Below, piece by piece: positions 35,222-44,812 of a DNA stretch of 64,000 nt. The number at the start of each line of letters is the position of its first letter. Within the stretch, counting starts at the first letter, position 1. The notes under the pieces were generated by a model. It was not told the DNA's origin. It was given only the letters and a program-made list of their open reading frames with translations, and made no database searches. The stretch lies in contig JAFLEE010000008.1 of assembly GCA_017302015.1 (NCBI GenBank), positions 1-64,000 of the forward strand. Direction: 5' to 3'. The position numbers and the translations under genes were made by a program. The DNA is from Spirochaetota bacterium. Its GTDB lineage: Bacteria; Spirochaetota; UBA12135; COTS27; JAFLEE01.

Positions 35222-36505
35222 GTGAACCGATGGCTGCTGATTGCTTTATGGGCTCCCTCTATCATTTTGGCCCAGACCCCAAGGGATATCTATACCGTCG
35301 ATTTCGAAACCGACGGTTTCTTGAGTAATACCACGCTCAAGTACGGCGCAGCCTTCACACAAAATCCCGCCGATGCCATCCAGGGTAAGCGTTCGCTGAC
35401 CATCGACACCACCACGAATAACGTCGCGTGGAACGAGTTCTTCACCACCAAACCGGGCCTATTCAAACCGAACACCCCGTATCGCATCACCTTCGACTAC
35501 CGGTGGACCCCCGGAAAGTCGGATGAATCCTCCATCTATGTCCTTCTGCGCAGCAAGACCCCGGGCCGAAAGGATATCGGCTTCTACAGCAAGATGCCCC
35601 AGTTCACGGGCAATACGGGCAAAATCCAGCGCATCATGCGGGTCGGCGACGACGACCAGTATAGCCTCATCATCGGCATCAACAAAAAAGGAAGCATCAC
35701 CATCGACCAAATCGTCGTGCGCGAGAACGAGACGAATATCGAGCGCCCGGCCAAGGCCGCCGCCGTGGAAGTCGTGCCGGGGCCGCCCGCCGGCAAAAAA
35801 TGGGTTCCCATCCCCGAACTCAGCGACGAGTTCGAGGGGGCGAGCCTTGATTCCAGTAAATGGACGCCGTTTAGCAGTTTCTGGAAGGGCCGCGCCCCCG
35901 CCTTCTTCTATTCCAATAACGTGGCCGTCACCAACGGGCAACTCGTGCTGAGCATCCGGCGCGAAAATTATGCGGCGAATCCCGACCTGATGAAATTGCC
36001 CACCAATTTCCATACCTTCACCTCGGCCACGGTCCAGAGCAAATCCACCGTCCGCTACGGGTTTTTCGAAGTGCGCGCCCGCCCGGTGCGGGCCACTTGC
36101 TCGAGCGCCTTCTGGTTCACGCGCAATGGCTGCGAAATCGACGTCTTCGAACTTGGCGGCTACGCCGAAGGTCACGAATCGACGATGTATTCCACCCTCC
36201 ACGTCTTCCCGGCCGATTGGAACCAAAAAATGCCCCACTGGTCGAAACAGACCGTCTGGGAATATGACGGCCGCCTGGCCGACGACTACCATCTCTACGC
36301 ATTGGACTGGAACACCAACTGGATCACGTTTTTCCTCGACGGGCAGCCGGTGGGCAAACTCACGAACACCCACTGGCACCAGCAAATCAATATGCTCTTC
36401 GATATCGAAACCATGCCCAATTGGTTCGGCGTGCCACTTCCCAGCGAGACTTTGCCCGGCACCTTCAATGTCGATTATGTCCGTTCGTGGAAACTGGGGG
36501 AATGA
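35222..36505 (+). CDS. secreted GH16 family glycoside hydrolase (agarase/carrageenase-like)
   Basis: The protein is 427 residues from a GTG at 35222 with AGGAG upstream; a signal peptide (WLLIALWAPSIILAQ) follows. Residues 20-170 form a beta-sandwich, probably a carbohydrate-binding module (VDFETDGF, then PYRITFDYRW). The GH16 domain begins near 205 and has the catalytic motif EIDVFE (E305, D307, E310), the retaining nucleophile and acid/base pair, with YHLYALDWNTNWITFFLDG after it. GH16 enzymes cut beta-1,3 or beta-1,4 bonds in laminarin, agar, porphyran or carrageenan. The insertion pattern and neighbouring sulfatase favour a galactan, but the substrate is not settled by sequence alone. A TAAAAT box lies about 20 bases before the start. 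Confidence 0.87.
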   Translation: MNRWLLIALWAPSIILAQTPRDIYTVDFETDGFLSNTTLKYGAAFTQNPADAIQGKRSLTIDTTTNNVAWNEFFTTKPGLFKPNTPYRITFDYRWTPGKSDESSIYVLLRSKTPGRKDIGFYSKMPQFTGNTGKIQRIMRVGDDDQYSLIIGINKKGSITIDQIVVRENETNIERPAKAAAVEVVPGPPAGKKWVPIPELSDEFEGASLDSSKWTPFSSFWKGRAPAFFYSNNVAVTNGQLVLSIRRENYAANPDLMKLPTNFHTFTSATVQSKSTVRYGFFEVRARPVRATCSSAFWFTRNGCEIDVFELGGYAEGHESTMYSTLHVFPADWNQKMPHWSKQTVWEYDGRLADDYHLYALDWNTNWITFFLDGQPVGKLTNTHWHQQINMLFDIETMPNWFGVPLPSETLPGTFNVDYVRSWKLGE

Positions 36506-36572
36506 GGGGTCATTTACCTGACGCCCTCGTGCAGCTTTCCGACGAGGGGCCCTCGCGTCGGCGTCCGCCCCC

Positions 36573-38207
36573 CTAGTCTTCCCTCACCACCTTCACCTGG
36601 CGGAACATGAACGGGTTATTACAAACCCGAACTTCCTTCCCGCTAGCGGTGCTCACCTTCTTTAGGATGACTTCCTTCGTCAGCACATACGGGTATTTCT
36701 CCTCGTAAGACTCGTCGGTCATCTTCGGGTTGAAATCGTCAAAGAGGGCGGGCCCGTCGTACTGGTCCGGGTGCTGGGAATCGTCGATCTGTAGGTTCTC
36801 GATGGTGATGCGCTCGGGCATATAGCAGGTGTAGCCGAAATCGTGCTGCCCGGCATTGGAGCCCCCGACGAGAGCGGCGCTCATGGGCTTGCCGTTGCCG
36901 GGTTTGAAGACGCAATCGCGGATGGTGAGTTCGCCCTGCCAGGTACTCCCGTAATCGGGGCGCAGATTGACGAGGCTTCGGGCGCAGACGGTGGAGTGCT
37001 CGAGGATGAACCGGCCCGAGCCGATGAGGTTGATCCCCTGGTGCCCCAGGGTGGAGTGGCGGATGGTCGCGTTGGCCACGCCCATGTGGGCGTCGAAGCG
37101 CGAGAAAATGCAGTGGTCGTAGACGAGATTCTTCCCGAAATTGGAGCCCATGATGCCCCAGTACCTGGGGTCGTGGATGTCGTTGGACTGCTTGCAATGG
37201 ACGAACGAGACATTGAGGGCCCGGTTGACGTTGATATCGTAGGTGCCCATGGAGACGCCCCGGCCGGCGGAGCCGATGGTGTTGTAGATCTTATGCCCCG
37301 TCAGCACGGTATTTTGGACGGTCACCTTGGCGCAATTGGTGACGCTGATGAAGCCGCCGTAGGGGGCGCCGCTCTCCCCCTCGCCCGTGACGAGGTGGCT
37401 GAGACCGTCGACGATGACGTTGGAACGGCGGATGAGGATGCCCCGGGCGTAATAACTGTACTTGGAGGCTTCCTGGTTGGCGATCGTGGTGAAGCGCCCC
37501 CCGGTGATGCGCAGGGTGCTCTCGTCCATGGGGAGGACCGAGAGATCGGTGATCTCGTCGAAATCCCAGAGGATGGGGGTGAGGGGGTCGACCACCCCGT
37601 TCACATCCACCTGGAAGATATCGGTCTGTGCGGCCCCGCTATTCTGGTTGGCCCCGAAGCGGATATAGCGCTTGACCTTGGAATTGGTCACGGTGACCAG
37701 GCTGGGGCCCCGCAAGGCGAGGCTGACTTTCTCCTGCCCCCGTTTGAGGCTCACGATACCGCCGGGCTTGGTGGCTTTCTGGGTGGAACTGACCGCGAAA
37801 ATATTCAGATTTCGGTTCTCGACCTGGGTGTCGTCGATGACGAAGGCGGCGGTGTTGAAATCCGTATCCGTCATGATCTCGACCGTGCGGCCCTTGCCGC
37901 CGATATAGTAGGTGGCCTTGCCGTCCGCCTTCACGGGGAGCCGATGCTCGTTGGCGAACGCATGGGCCGCGAAAATCGCCTCGATATCGTCGGTCTTTCC
38001 GTCGCCCACGGCCCCAAAATCGGCGTATTCCACCACGCCCTTGGCTTTGATCGCCTGGGCTTTCTCCGCAGAAAGGGCCGCGCCGGCGGGGCTTGTTGGG
38101 TTTTGATTCATCGAAGCTTGTCCGTGGGCTCGGCGGAGGAGCCCACCGGCGCATAGGGTGGCAAGGGCGCCCTTCAAGAAAGTTCGCCTAGGGATGGTCG
38201 CTCTCAT
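36573..38207 (-). CDS. Tat-exported right-handed beta-helix protein (pectate-lyase/GH28 superfamily)
   Basis: From the ATG at 38207, preceded by GAGG, the product is 544 residues. The N-terminus has the twin-arginine signal RRTFLKGALATLCAGG, so it is exported folded. EYADFGAVGDGKTDDIEAI near residue 60 is the start signature of pectate-lyase-superfamily/polygalacturonase beta-helices. The rest has many parallel-coil repeats with V/I-x-N segments (VTNCAKVTVQNTVLTGH, VYDHCIFSRFDAHMG). The family includes lyases, epimerases and hydrolases of acidic glycans; the catalytic residues could not be assigned. It is convergent with the GH16 gene. A TATACTCATCCA box lies about 40 bases upstream. Confidence 0.82.
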   Translation of the reverse strand: MRATIPRRTFLKGALATLCAGGLLRRAHGQASMNQNPTSPAGAALSAEKAQAIKAKGVVEYADFGAVGDGKTDDIEAIFAAHAFANEHRLPVKADGKATYYIGGKGRTVEIMTDTDFNTAAFVIDDTQVENRNLNIFAVSSTQKATKPGGIVSLKRGQEKVSLALRGPSLVTVTNSKVKRYIRFGANQNSGAAQTDIFQVDVNGVVDPLTPILWDFDEITDLSVLPMDESTLRITGGRFTTIANQEASKYSYYARGILIRRSNVIVDGLSHLVTGEGESGAPYGGFISVTNCAKVTVQNTVLTGHKIYNTIGSAGRGVSMGTYDINVNRALNVSFVHCKQSNDIHDPRYWGIMGSNFGKNLVYDHCIFSRFDAHMGVANATIRHSTLGHQGINLIGSGRFILEHSTVCARSLVNLRPDYGSTWQGELTIRDCVFKPGNGKPMSAALVGGSNAGQHDFGYTCYMPERITIENLQIDDSQHPDQYDGPALFDDFNPKMTDESYEEKYPYVLTKEVILKKVSTASGKEVRVCNNPFMFRQVKVVRED

Positions 38208-38248
38208 GAAGAACCTCACGCCTTTCGGGAATCCATCAACCCGGGCTT

Positions 38249-38260
38249 TGGATGAGTATA
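38249..38260 (-). promoter_or_regulatory. TATACTCATCCA box, promoter-like
   Basis: The minus-strand 12-mer TATACTCATCCA lies 30-40 bases before the beta-helix gene. The same 12 bases stand before the S9-like hydrolase gene at 55811-55822. TATACT is a good -10 hexamer; no convincing -35 is seen in either place. Confidence 0.5.
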
Positions 38261-38349
38261 GCGCATTTTAGCCCACATTGTTTATATGGGGCACAATCAC
38301 CTGCTTCGGTTGCCTTCAAGGAAAAGCTGACCCAGGCAGGCCCGAAATG

Positions 38350-39861
38350 CTATCGAGCGGCCCTCCCCGATTCCGAGCGCATGACCGCCCGCACCACATT
38401 GCGCCCGGACCGCGCCGATGGGGGCAGGCCCCCACCGGGCTCGGTCCATTGGCCCGCCAAGTGGAAGCGCTTTAAGCCCGGGAACCCCTTGGGTAGCCCC
38501 TTCCCCGCGCTCAGGGATTTCATCAGGTCGCCCGTCAACAACCAGCCCTGCATGCAGCCGCGCCAATTGCCGGTATAACGCTCGCAGGTCGTCGGGGTGG
38601 CCACGTCACTGGCCTCGACGCGATCGCGCAGGCCGGGGAAATGGGCTTCCAGCGCGACGAGGGTTTCATCCAAAATGCGCTTTTTCTCCGCCAGGTAGGC
38701 CGGGCGATCGTCGCGCAACGATTTCCAGGAGTCGTAGTCTCCGTCGTACTGAACGACCATGACCACGCCCCCCTTGGGGGATAAGTGGGGGTCATCGGTG
38801 TAATGGCGTAGGCGCAGGTGGAAGCGATCGCGGCCATCCACCCGAACCGGCTTCGTCAGGGGCAGGAAGATCTTGGTGGGGAGCCCATCGAGCCTCCAGG
38901 CGCGATCGACCCGCACCCCGAGGCTCACCTGCACGAGGCTCGCGCTCAATTCCTGTTTCACGACCATGGCCCGATAATTCGCATCGTCGATGCGGCCCTC
39001 CAGGAGGCGGTCGAAAACCTGCCGAGCGTCGCAGGCCGCCACTACGTGCCGCGCCCGCTGCACGCGGCCGTCCTCGAGTTCGACGCCAATAGCGGCGCCA
39101 TCTTCGACAAGCACCCGCCTGGCCCCGGCGCGATAGACGAACTCGGCGCCCAGCGCCCGGGCGCGTCGATGGGCCGCGATGGCCACCGGCAGCGAGCCGC
39201 CCAATGGGTAGCCCGCATTGCCCGTGCCCATCCAGGCGAAGGCCAGGATGGGGCCGGACATGGGGAAATCGGTCCACCCGATGAGGGCGGGGATGGCTTC
39301 CCGCAGGAAGGGGCTTCTAAGTCGGGCGCACCATTGGTGCACCGAAATCTTAGACCACTTCATCACCGTGGGAAGGGCGGGAAGGGAGCGCAGGAGGCGG
39401 GGAAGGCTCTCGGGCGAGAGTGAAAACTCGTCCATCACGAAATGCCGTGCTTTTTCGATCGCCCCGCAAATGCCCTTGATCGCGACGGCATCCTCGGGAG
39501 AAAGGGCGAGGAGATGTTCCTTAAGGCGCCGCGGGTCGATAGCGAGGTCGAGAACCTGGCCGCCCGAGCCGACATAGCGGCCGAAACTTTCTAAGGGACG
39601 GAAGACGCGGCCTTCCAAGACGCCCAGGTCTTCCCACATGCGGCGGAAGCCCAGGTCTTTCCCGCAGCCCACGAAGTATTCGATGCAATAGTCGAAGAGG
39701 TAGCCCTTGCGCTTCCACGCCGTACAGAGCCCTCCGGGGATATTGTGGCGCTCGAACACCCTCACCGACAGGCCCGAAAGCCTGGCATGCACCGCCGTCG
39801 AGAGGCCGGCGATCCCCGCGCCGATGACCGCGACATCCACCGGGGGGAGCGATTCGCTCAT
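38350..39861 (-). CDS. FAD-dependent oxidoreductase, CrtI/phytoene-desaturase-like
   Basis: The protein is 503 residues. The N-terminus has the dinucleotide fold VAVIGAGIAGLSTAVHAR followed by ERHNIPGGLC, the FAD-binding signature of the amine-oxidase/carotenoid desaturase group. The C-terminal region WTEPGGGLPPSARSGRNVVR matches the second FAD contact of that group. These enzymes desaturate or isomerise polyenes or other lipids. No other carotenoid genes are nearby, so a carotenoid substrate is not supported. Its start overlaps the stop of the HXXEE gene (ATGA), so the two are co-translated. Confidence 0.85.
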   Translation of the reverse strand: MSESLPPVDVAVIGAGIAGLSTAVHARLSGLSVRVFERHNIPGGLCTAWKRKGYLFDYCIEYFVGCGKDLGFRRMWEDLGVLEGRVFRPLESFGRYVGSGGQVLDLAIDPRRLKEHLLALSPEDAVAIKGICGAIEKARHFVMDEFSLSPESLPRLLRSLPALPTVMKWSKISVHQWCARLRSPFLREAIPALIGWTDFPMSGPILAFAWMGTGNAGYPLGGSLPVAIAAHRRARALGAEFVYRAGARRVLVEDGAAIGVELEDGRVQRARHVVAACDARQVFDRLLEGRIDDANYRAMVVKQELSASLVQVSLGVRVDRAWRLDGLPTKIFLPLTKPVRVDGRDRFHLRLRHYTDDPHLSPKGGVVMVVQYDGDYDSWKSLRDDRPAYLAEKKRILDETLVALEAHFPGLRDRVEASDVATPTTCERYTGNWRGCMQGWLLTGDLMKSLSAGKGLPKGFPGLKRFHLAGQWTEPGGGLPPSARSGRNVVRAVMRSESGRAAR

Positions 39862-40490
39862 CCGACCGTTCCTTGGGCGGGCCTCCCCCGCTGCATGACG
39901 AACCTAAAGAGAAGGAGGTGGCCGACCACAGAGAACAAGATGGACCCCAGCCACCATTCCCACGCGTGGGTCAACCCGTGGGAGGTGACGAAAATGGCCG
40001 CATAGACCGAAATCGCGAATTGGATGGAGGCCATGACGAGGCCCGGGTTCCATCTCCGGTCCATGAGGCCCTGGCGGATGTGGGTGGCGCAATTGATGAG
40101 GCTGAAGATGATGATGAGCAGGCCGAAGCCGAGATGGATGGTCGCCAACACGCCGAAGACCGCGAAGGCCAGCCAGACGAGGAGGATATTGATCCAGAAG
40201 ACCTTGCGGTCGGTGAGGGTTTCGGTGCCCTGCGGGTCTTTATTGACGTAGGTGTTGATGTATTCCTTGAACCCGCCCGGCCACAGATGCTCTTCGGTCT
40301 GGTGGATCAGGTAGAGGGGGATGTTCACCAAGGCCCAGAACATCGCCTGGGAGGGATGATAGAGGGAGAAAAGCGCGACGCCGGTGAGTACGGCGAGGAC
40401 GGGCGCTAGGTGGGCCCACCGTTGGTCTTTCGCAAGGGCATCGATCACGGCAGCACCTCCATCTGGAACCCGGCGCGGCTTGGAAGGCAT
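39858..40490 (-). CDS. HXXEE-domain membrane protein
   Basis: The protein is about 210 residues from the ATG at 40490, which has GGGGA 7 bases upstream; a TTG at 40529 is a poorer start. Several membrane helices are visible (LAPVLAVLTGVALFSLY, AMFWALVNIPLYLIHQTEE, ILLVWLAFAVFGVLATI, LGFGLLIIIFSLINC). The motif HQTEEHLWPGGF is the HXXEE signature; a conserved His/Asn pair follows later (LINCATHIRQG). The family's function is unknown, possibly metal- or lipid-linked. It is translationally coupled to the CrtI-like enzyme, which suggests a shared membrane-lipid or pigment reaction. Confidence 0.75.
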   Translation of the reverse strand: MPSKPRRVPDGGAAVIDALAKDQRWAHLAPVLAVLTGVALFSLYHPSQAMFWALVNIPLYLIHQTEEHLWPGGFKEYINTYVNKDPQGTETLTDRKVFWINILLVWLAFAVFGVLATIHLGFGLLIIIFSLINCATHIRQGLMDRRWNPGLVMASIQFAISVYAAIFVTSHGLTHAWEWWLGSILFSVVGHLLLFRFVMQRGRPAQGTVG

Positions 40491-40656
40491 AGGTGATCCC
40501 CGCCGCACGATGGTTTCGACTTGGTTCAAGCTACCATGAATGCAAAATCACTTGTCGCCCGAAGCCAGATTCCCGCCAACCAAACTGGCGCGAAAGGCTC
40601 GTCGGGGCCGATGACACCGGTTCAAATGGCTTAAGCGCCCCCTGCGCGGCCATCAA

Positions 40657-40725
40657 GCGCAGGTTATGATTGATCCCATTCCCCCGCCGGCCCGCGGGGG
40701 CGGGGCTCCCCGGAGGAACCCATTG
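40657..40725 (+). repeat. leader element copy 1 (start codon changed to ATT)
   Basis: About 68 bases match 51459-51526. The shared blocks are GCGCAGG, TATGATTGATCCCAT, a GC-rich inverted repeat (CCCGC around CCGGCC) and CGGAGGAACCCAT. In copy 2 the last bases are the GH2 ribosome-binding site and ATG; here the ATG is ATT and no long frame follows. It may now serve only as a promoter or leader for the AraC gene. Confidence 0.75.
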
Positions 40726-40799
40726 GCACGAGCCGGGCCCATGATCTTTACGCCCAACCGCATGACGGTGTGGGCGCAAGCGCCCTGAGGATGGCGGCC

Positions 40800-41660
40800 A
40801 TGAAGATATTCCACCCGGAAATCCTCTCCAAAGCGGGCCTGCGCATCGATGCCCGGAAAAACTCCAACGCCTCGCCCACGCCCCTCCATGTCCACCACGG
40901 GGTAGAACTCGTCTACGTCTATTCGGGGGCCGGCACCACGGCCATCGATGGAACCAGCTACCCGATCACCAAGGGCACGGTCTGCCTGATCCCGGAAGGC
41001 TTGACCCACCACTACACGACGGAGCACCCGTTCCGCTTCTATAATATCCTCTTCGGTTTCGATGTTTTCTCCCCCCCGGAACTCGCGGAACTGCGCGCCT
41101 TGCCCATGATGGCGTCCCTTTTTTTCGACGCTGGGAAAAACGGCGCCCGCACGCTCTCGCTCATGCCCACCCAGCATCTTTTGTTCGAGTTCACCGCCGA
41201 GAACCTCATCCATGAGGTGGGCGCCCCCAATGTCTTTTCCCTCGTGCGCGCCAAGGCCCTGGTCAAAGAACTCCTCATCCTCATCGCCCGCAAGGCCCAG
41301 GAGCCGCGGCAGGCCTTCTGCGCGCGCCCGAGCCGGGCCTTCATCCGCATGCTCGGGTTCGTCCATGAGCATTACACCGAGAAGGTCAGCCTGGGCCAGG
41401 TGGCCGCGGCGGGCGGCTTGTCGGAGAAATACGCCAGCGTCGTCTTCCAGGAGAGCGCCGGGAAGAGTTTCGTCGACTACCTCACCCAATTGCGGCTCGA
41501 CATGGCAAAGCACCTGCTTAAGACCAGCGACGCCCCCATCATCGAGATCGCGTTCCGCTGCGGGTTCAACGACGCGAGTTATTTCACCCTGCAATTCAAG
41601 CGCGACACCCATCAGACGCCGCGCCAGTTTCGCCACCAGGCCATCACGAAATCCTTATAG
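40800..41660 (+). CDS. AraC family transcriptional regulator
   Basis: From the ATG at 40800, preceded by GAGG, the product is 286 residues; upstream in-frame starts exist at 40770 (GTG) and 40791. Residues 1-100 are a cupin-like sensor domain (TPLHVHHGVELVYVYSGAG, then GTVCLIPEGLTHHYT). Residues about 180-286 carry the double helix-turn-helix: VSLGQVAAAGGLSEKYASV and IIEIAFRCGFNDASYFTLQ. It probably senses a sugar and controls the nearby glycan genes, the GH39-like gene downstream being the nearest. It is in the same direction as that gene, separated by about 180 bp. Confidence 0.88.
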   Translation: MKIFHPEILSKAGLRIDARKNSNASPTPLHVHHGVELVYVYSGAGTTAIDGTSYPITKGTVCLIPEGLTHHYTTEHPFRFYNILFGFDVFSPPELAELRALPMMASLFFDAGKNGARTLSLMPTQHLLFEFTAENLIHEVGAPNVFSLVRAKALVKELLILIARKAQEPRQAFCARPSRAFIRMLGFVHEHYTEKVSLGQVAAAGGLSEKYASVVFQESAGKSFVDYLTQLRLDMAKHLLKTSDAPIIEIAFRCGFNDASYFTLQFKRDTHQTPRQFRHQAITKSL

Positions 41661-41837
41661 TTTGACCTCCCTTCTCTTATAGTTTTTGTGCCAGCGATGG
41701 CCTATACTCGTGGGGAGCCGGAGGACCTCATGGAGTGGGTTCTCCTCCCTTGGGCCAAAGGCCGCGAAGGGTTTTCTGCATCGATCCACCGCGGAATCGA
41801 GCGGCCCAGGGGCTTGGAGCCCAATAAGGAGCGTCAA

Positions 41838-44690
41838 ATGAATATCCGAAATATGCTGAGAATCGTTCTCTTGGGTTTGTCCCTCGCCGGGGTTTCTCCG
41901 ACCCTCTTCCCGGAAAATCTCATGTTCAACGCCGGCTTCGAATTGGGCGGCGCCGGCTATCAATGCATCAAAAATTTGCGCCCCGACCGCAATCCCGATT
42001 TGGTCTATGAGGCGCCGATGGCCGATCCCTCCACCCGTGTTTCGGGGAAGCAATCCCTGAAGATCCCCAACCGCTTCGCCGAGGCGATCTACTTCTCGTC
42101 GTATTTCCACGCCGAAAGGGTCAAGCCGAACACGGCCTATGCCCTCTCGGTCTGGCTCAAGAGTTCGGCTGGCAATTATCCCGCCGTCTTGATCGCCCGT
42201 TCCTCCACGCGTTGGACGAGCTACGCAACGAGCGTCATCCGCATCGGGAAGGAGTGGGAACGATTCGTGGTAAATTTCAAGACCGACCAAGCGGTCGATT
42301 ATTTCCGCTTCGTATTGCTGTGCGGAAAAGAAGACGCCCCCTGCGATCTTTGGATGGATGATGTGGCGCTCGTCGCAGACGGCGAAGCCCCTGACAACCC
42401 GGGCCTGTCGGGCTTCCCCAAGGTCGAACCCCTTTTCATCCAAGATGGGGCCCTGAAAGAGATTCCGGTGGCGGTGGAGTTCGAAAATCAACTCCCCCGC
42501 CCGGGCGCCGCCTCGCTCCAGGTCTCCGTCACCAATCCTTTTACCCAGCAGAGGGTCTTCGCCACCGAGCTTCCGGTCGATCTCTCGACGGCGGGGATAA
42601 AGAATCTGCGTCTGGCGATCCCGGCGAGCATCGGCTATGGGAGTTACCGGGTGGCCTTGTCCTCGGGGGGCGCGGGGGGCCGCTGGATGCAGGGCACCTT
42701 CGCCATTTCGGGGAAGTACCAGCCGAAGGCGGTCGATATCGACCAAGACTTCTGCCTCAGCCTCAACGACCAGGGCGGGATGGAAGGCGGGCTTGCGATC
42801 GCGACGCCTTTTTGGGCGGATTATTGGTCGAAGGCGGTGCCCGAATTGAAGGTCGCCAGAGGCATGGTGGCGAGCGGGCCCCTCGAGGCGAAATATGCCC
42901 TGGTGCAGCGCATGGGCTGCCGCCTCTTGAGGCTCTGGTCTCCGGGGAACATCCGCTGGAGCCAGGTGGAGCCCGAGGAGGGGCGCTTCGATTTCTCCCC
43001 CATCGACCGCACCTTGCGCATGACCGAACGGCACGGCATGAAGGTGCTCCTGGTCTTGGGGAATATGGATTTCATGGATGTAAATACCGGCGCCGAGTAC
43101 GCCAACGGGTCTTTGCCCGACTGGCTCAAGGATAAAAGCGAGGTCCGGGAAAAGTTCCCGATCAAGGGGAAGTACACCAAGGGGCGGGTTTACTTGCCCC
43201 CCATGGATTTATGGGAGCGCTATGTGCGGAAAACCGTCGCGTATTGCGCGGGTCGCGTGACCCATTACGAGCTCATGAACGAGCCGAACCTGATCTTTTC
43301 GGATCCCGCCGATTACCTGGGGTACGCCAAAGCGGCCGCGGCGATCCTGAAGGAGTACGGCAAGAAGCGCGTCGGACCGTGCACGACCGGGGACCTCGGC
43401 GGCCAGGCCACGACCTTCCTCGGGCAATTCATCTCGGGCAAGGGGCTGGATTTCGTGGATATCGTCTCCTTCCACCCGTATGACGCGAAAGAATTGTCTT
43501 CTCGCATGCCCGCCGACAAGCAAATCCAGGAATTCAAGGCCCTGGTCGAGCAAGCCGGCGAGAGGCCCACCCCTCTCTGGAACACCGAATTGTATTTCAT
43601 GGACTCCAAGAGCAAGACCACCGTGGAGCGTGATAGCAAGCCCTACCATCCCGCCCGCAGGATCCTCATCGACCTGGGCGAGGGGGTCCGGCAATCCATC
43701 AACCAGACGCTCCAGTCTTTGTGGAATACCGAGTTCCATCCCGGCCAGATGGAATATCCCCAAACGATTATTTTGCCGTCGACGGTCTACGTGTCGCTGA
43801 ACGCCCTCGCGCGCCTCTTCGAGGGGGCGGTGCCGGTGGCGAAGTTCCGTTGGCCAGAAGAGTCCATCTGCTACGTCTACAAACGGGAGGGCGCGGCCAT
43901 GGCCGCCTATTGGAATTACGGGGAGGCCCCGACCTCCACCGCCCGCCTCCAAACGAGACTGCGCGACTCCGTCACTTTGGTTGATCTGTGCGGCAATCGC
44001 CTCGCGTTCGACGGGGTTTCGCTGCCGCTCGGGCAAGCGCCCTGCTATCTGGTGGATTCCGCACCGGGGGGGGCCGAACTTTTAGTTCTCGCCCTGAAAG
44101 AGGCCACCCTCGTGGGTGTCGACGCGAACGAGGGCAAGAAGCCGGCCGGGGCCGAATGGGGGCCCGTGAAACTGCTCATCGATGATTTCGAAGCGCCCAA
44201 GGCCTGGGTGGTGGGCTCCACCGTCGCCGGCGGGCCATCGGCTAAAACGGAAATGGTCGGCCCCGATGGGGTCGCGGGCCTCCCCCAAGGGAAGCAGGCC
44301 CTCAAGGTGGATTTCAGCGCGGAAAGCTTCGTCGAAGGCCAGACCACCCACAAAACGCCTTGTGTCCGCACGATCTTCGACATGAAGAAGGTCGATGGCT
44401 CCGTTTCGACCCTGTCTTTCTGGTTGCGCGCCGAGCAAGACATGAGCCTGACCATCGGGCTCCCCAAAAAGGATTGGTCCGACCGCTTGACCACGACTCT
44501 GCGCCTGAAGAAGACCGACGGCTGGAAAAAGTTCGCCCTGTCGATGGAAGGCGACTTCCGCCTCTCCGAGAAAAAATGGCCCCTCGGCGAATTAAAGGGA
44601 GAACTCTGGTTCTATAATCGCTCGGTTCCTGCCGGGGGAACGCTCAACCCGGCGGGGGTGGTCTATCTGGATGAGGTCGCGCTGCGATGA
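41838..44690 (+). CDS. secreted GH39/GH5-like glycoside hydrolase with flanking carbohydrate-binding modules
   Basis: The protein is 950 residues from the ATG at 41838; AAGGAG lies 8 bases upstream. A signal peptide (LRIVLLGLSLAGVSPTLF) leads into a jelly-roll CBM at about 30-180 (NLMFNAGFELGG, then PNTAYALSVWLKS). The central TIM barrel has the clan A signature ELMNEPN (acid/base E482) and WNTELYF (nucleophile E584). A further beta-sandwich lies at about 790-950 (LLIDDFEAPKAW, then LSFWLRAEQD). Clan A enzymes of this type retain anomeric configuration and act on xylosides, galactans or related polymers. The exact GH family needs a profile search. The stop overlaps a spurious start of the next frame. 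Confidence 0.83.
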   Translation: MNIRNMLRIVLLGLSLAGVSPTLFPENLMFNAGFELGGAGYQCIKNLRPDRNPDLVYEAPMADPSTRVSGKQSLKIPNRFAEAIYFSSYFHAERVKPNTAYALSVWLKSSAGNYPAVLIARSSTRWTSYATSVIRIGKEWERFVVNFKTDQAVDYFRFVLLCGKEDAPCDLWMDDVALVADGEAPDNPGLSGFPKVEPLFIQDGALKEIPVAVEFENQLPRPGAASLQVSVTNPFTQQRVFATELPVDLSTAGIKNLRLAIPASIGYGSYRVALSSGGAGGRWMQGTFAISGKYQPKAVDIDQDFCLSLNDQGGMEGGLAIATPFWADYWSKAVPELKVARGMVASGPLEAKYALVQRMGCRLLRLWSPGNIRWSQVEPEEGRFDFSPIDRTLRMTERHGMKVLLVLGNMDFMDVNTGAEYANGSLPDWLKDKSEVREKFPIKGKYTKGRVYLPPMDLWERYVRKTVAYCAGRVTHYELMNEPNLIFSDPADYLGYAKAAAAILKEYGKKRVGPCTTGDLGGQATTFLGQFISGKGLDFVDIVSFHPYDAKELSSRMPADKQIQEFKALVEQAGERPTPLWNTELYFMDSKSKTTVERDSKPYHPARRILIDLGEGVRQSINQTLQSLWNTEFHPGQMEYPQTIILPSTVYVSLNALARLFEGAVPVAKFRWPEESICYVYKREGAAMAAYWNYGEAPTSTARLQTRLRDSVTLVDLCGNRLAFDGVSLPLGQAPCYLVDSAPGGAELLVLALKEATLVGVDANEGKKPAGAEWGPVKLLIDDFEAPKAWVVGSTVAGGPSAKTEMVGPDGVAGLPQGKQALKVDFSAESFVEGQTTHKTPCVRTIFDMKKVDGSVSTLSFWLRAEQDMSLTIGLPKKDWSDRLTTTLRLKKTDGWKKFALSMEGDFRLSEKKWPLGELKGELWFYNRSVPAGGTLNPAGVVYLDEVALR

Positions 44691-44812
44691 TTGCAGCATG
44701 GGGGCAACCTCACGGCGGGGGTGGACCCGCAAGGCGACAACTCGGGTCGGGCCCAAGAACCTGGCCGCGCGACGGTCGGGCAAGCGGGCGGCATCGGGAG
44801 ATCCCTTCGTGG

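Noticed and set aside
36843-38156. 437-codon plus-strand frame
   Set aside because: Antisense of the Tat-exported beta-helix gene; low-complexity Gly/Asp/Ala/Val sequence.
41655-43034. 459-codon minus-strand frame
   Set aside because: Antisense of the GH39-like gene, no domain seen.
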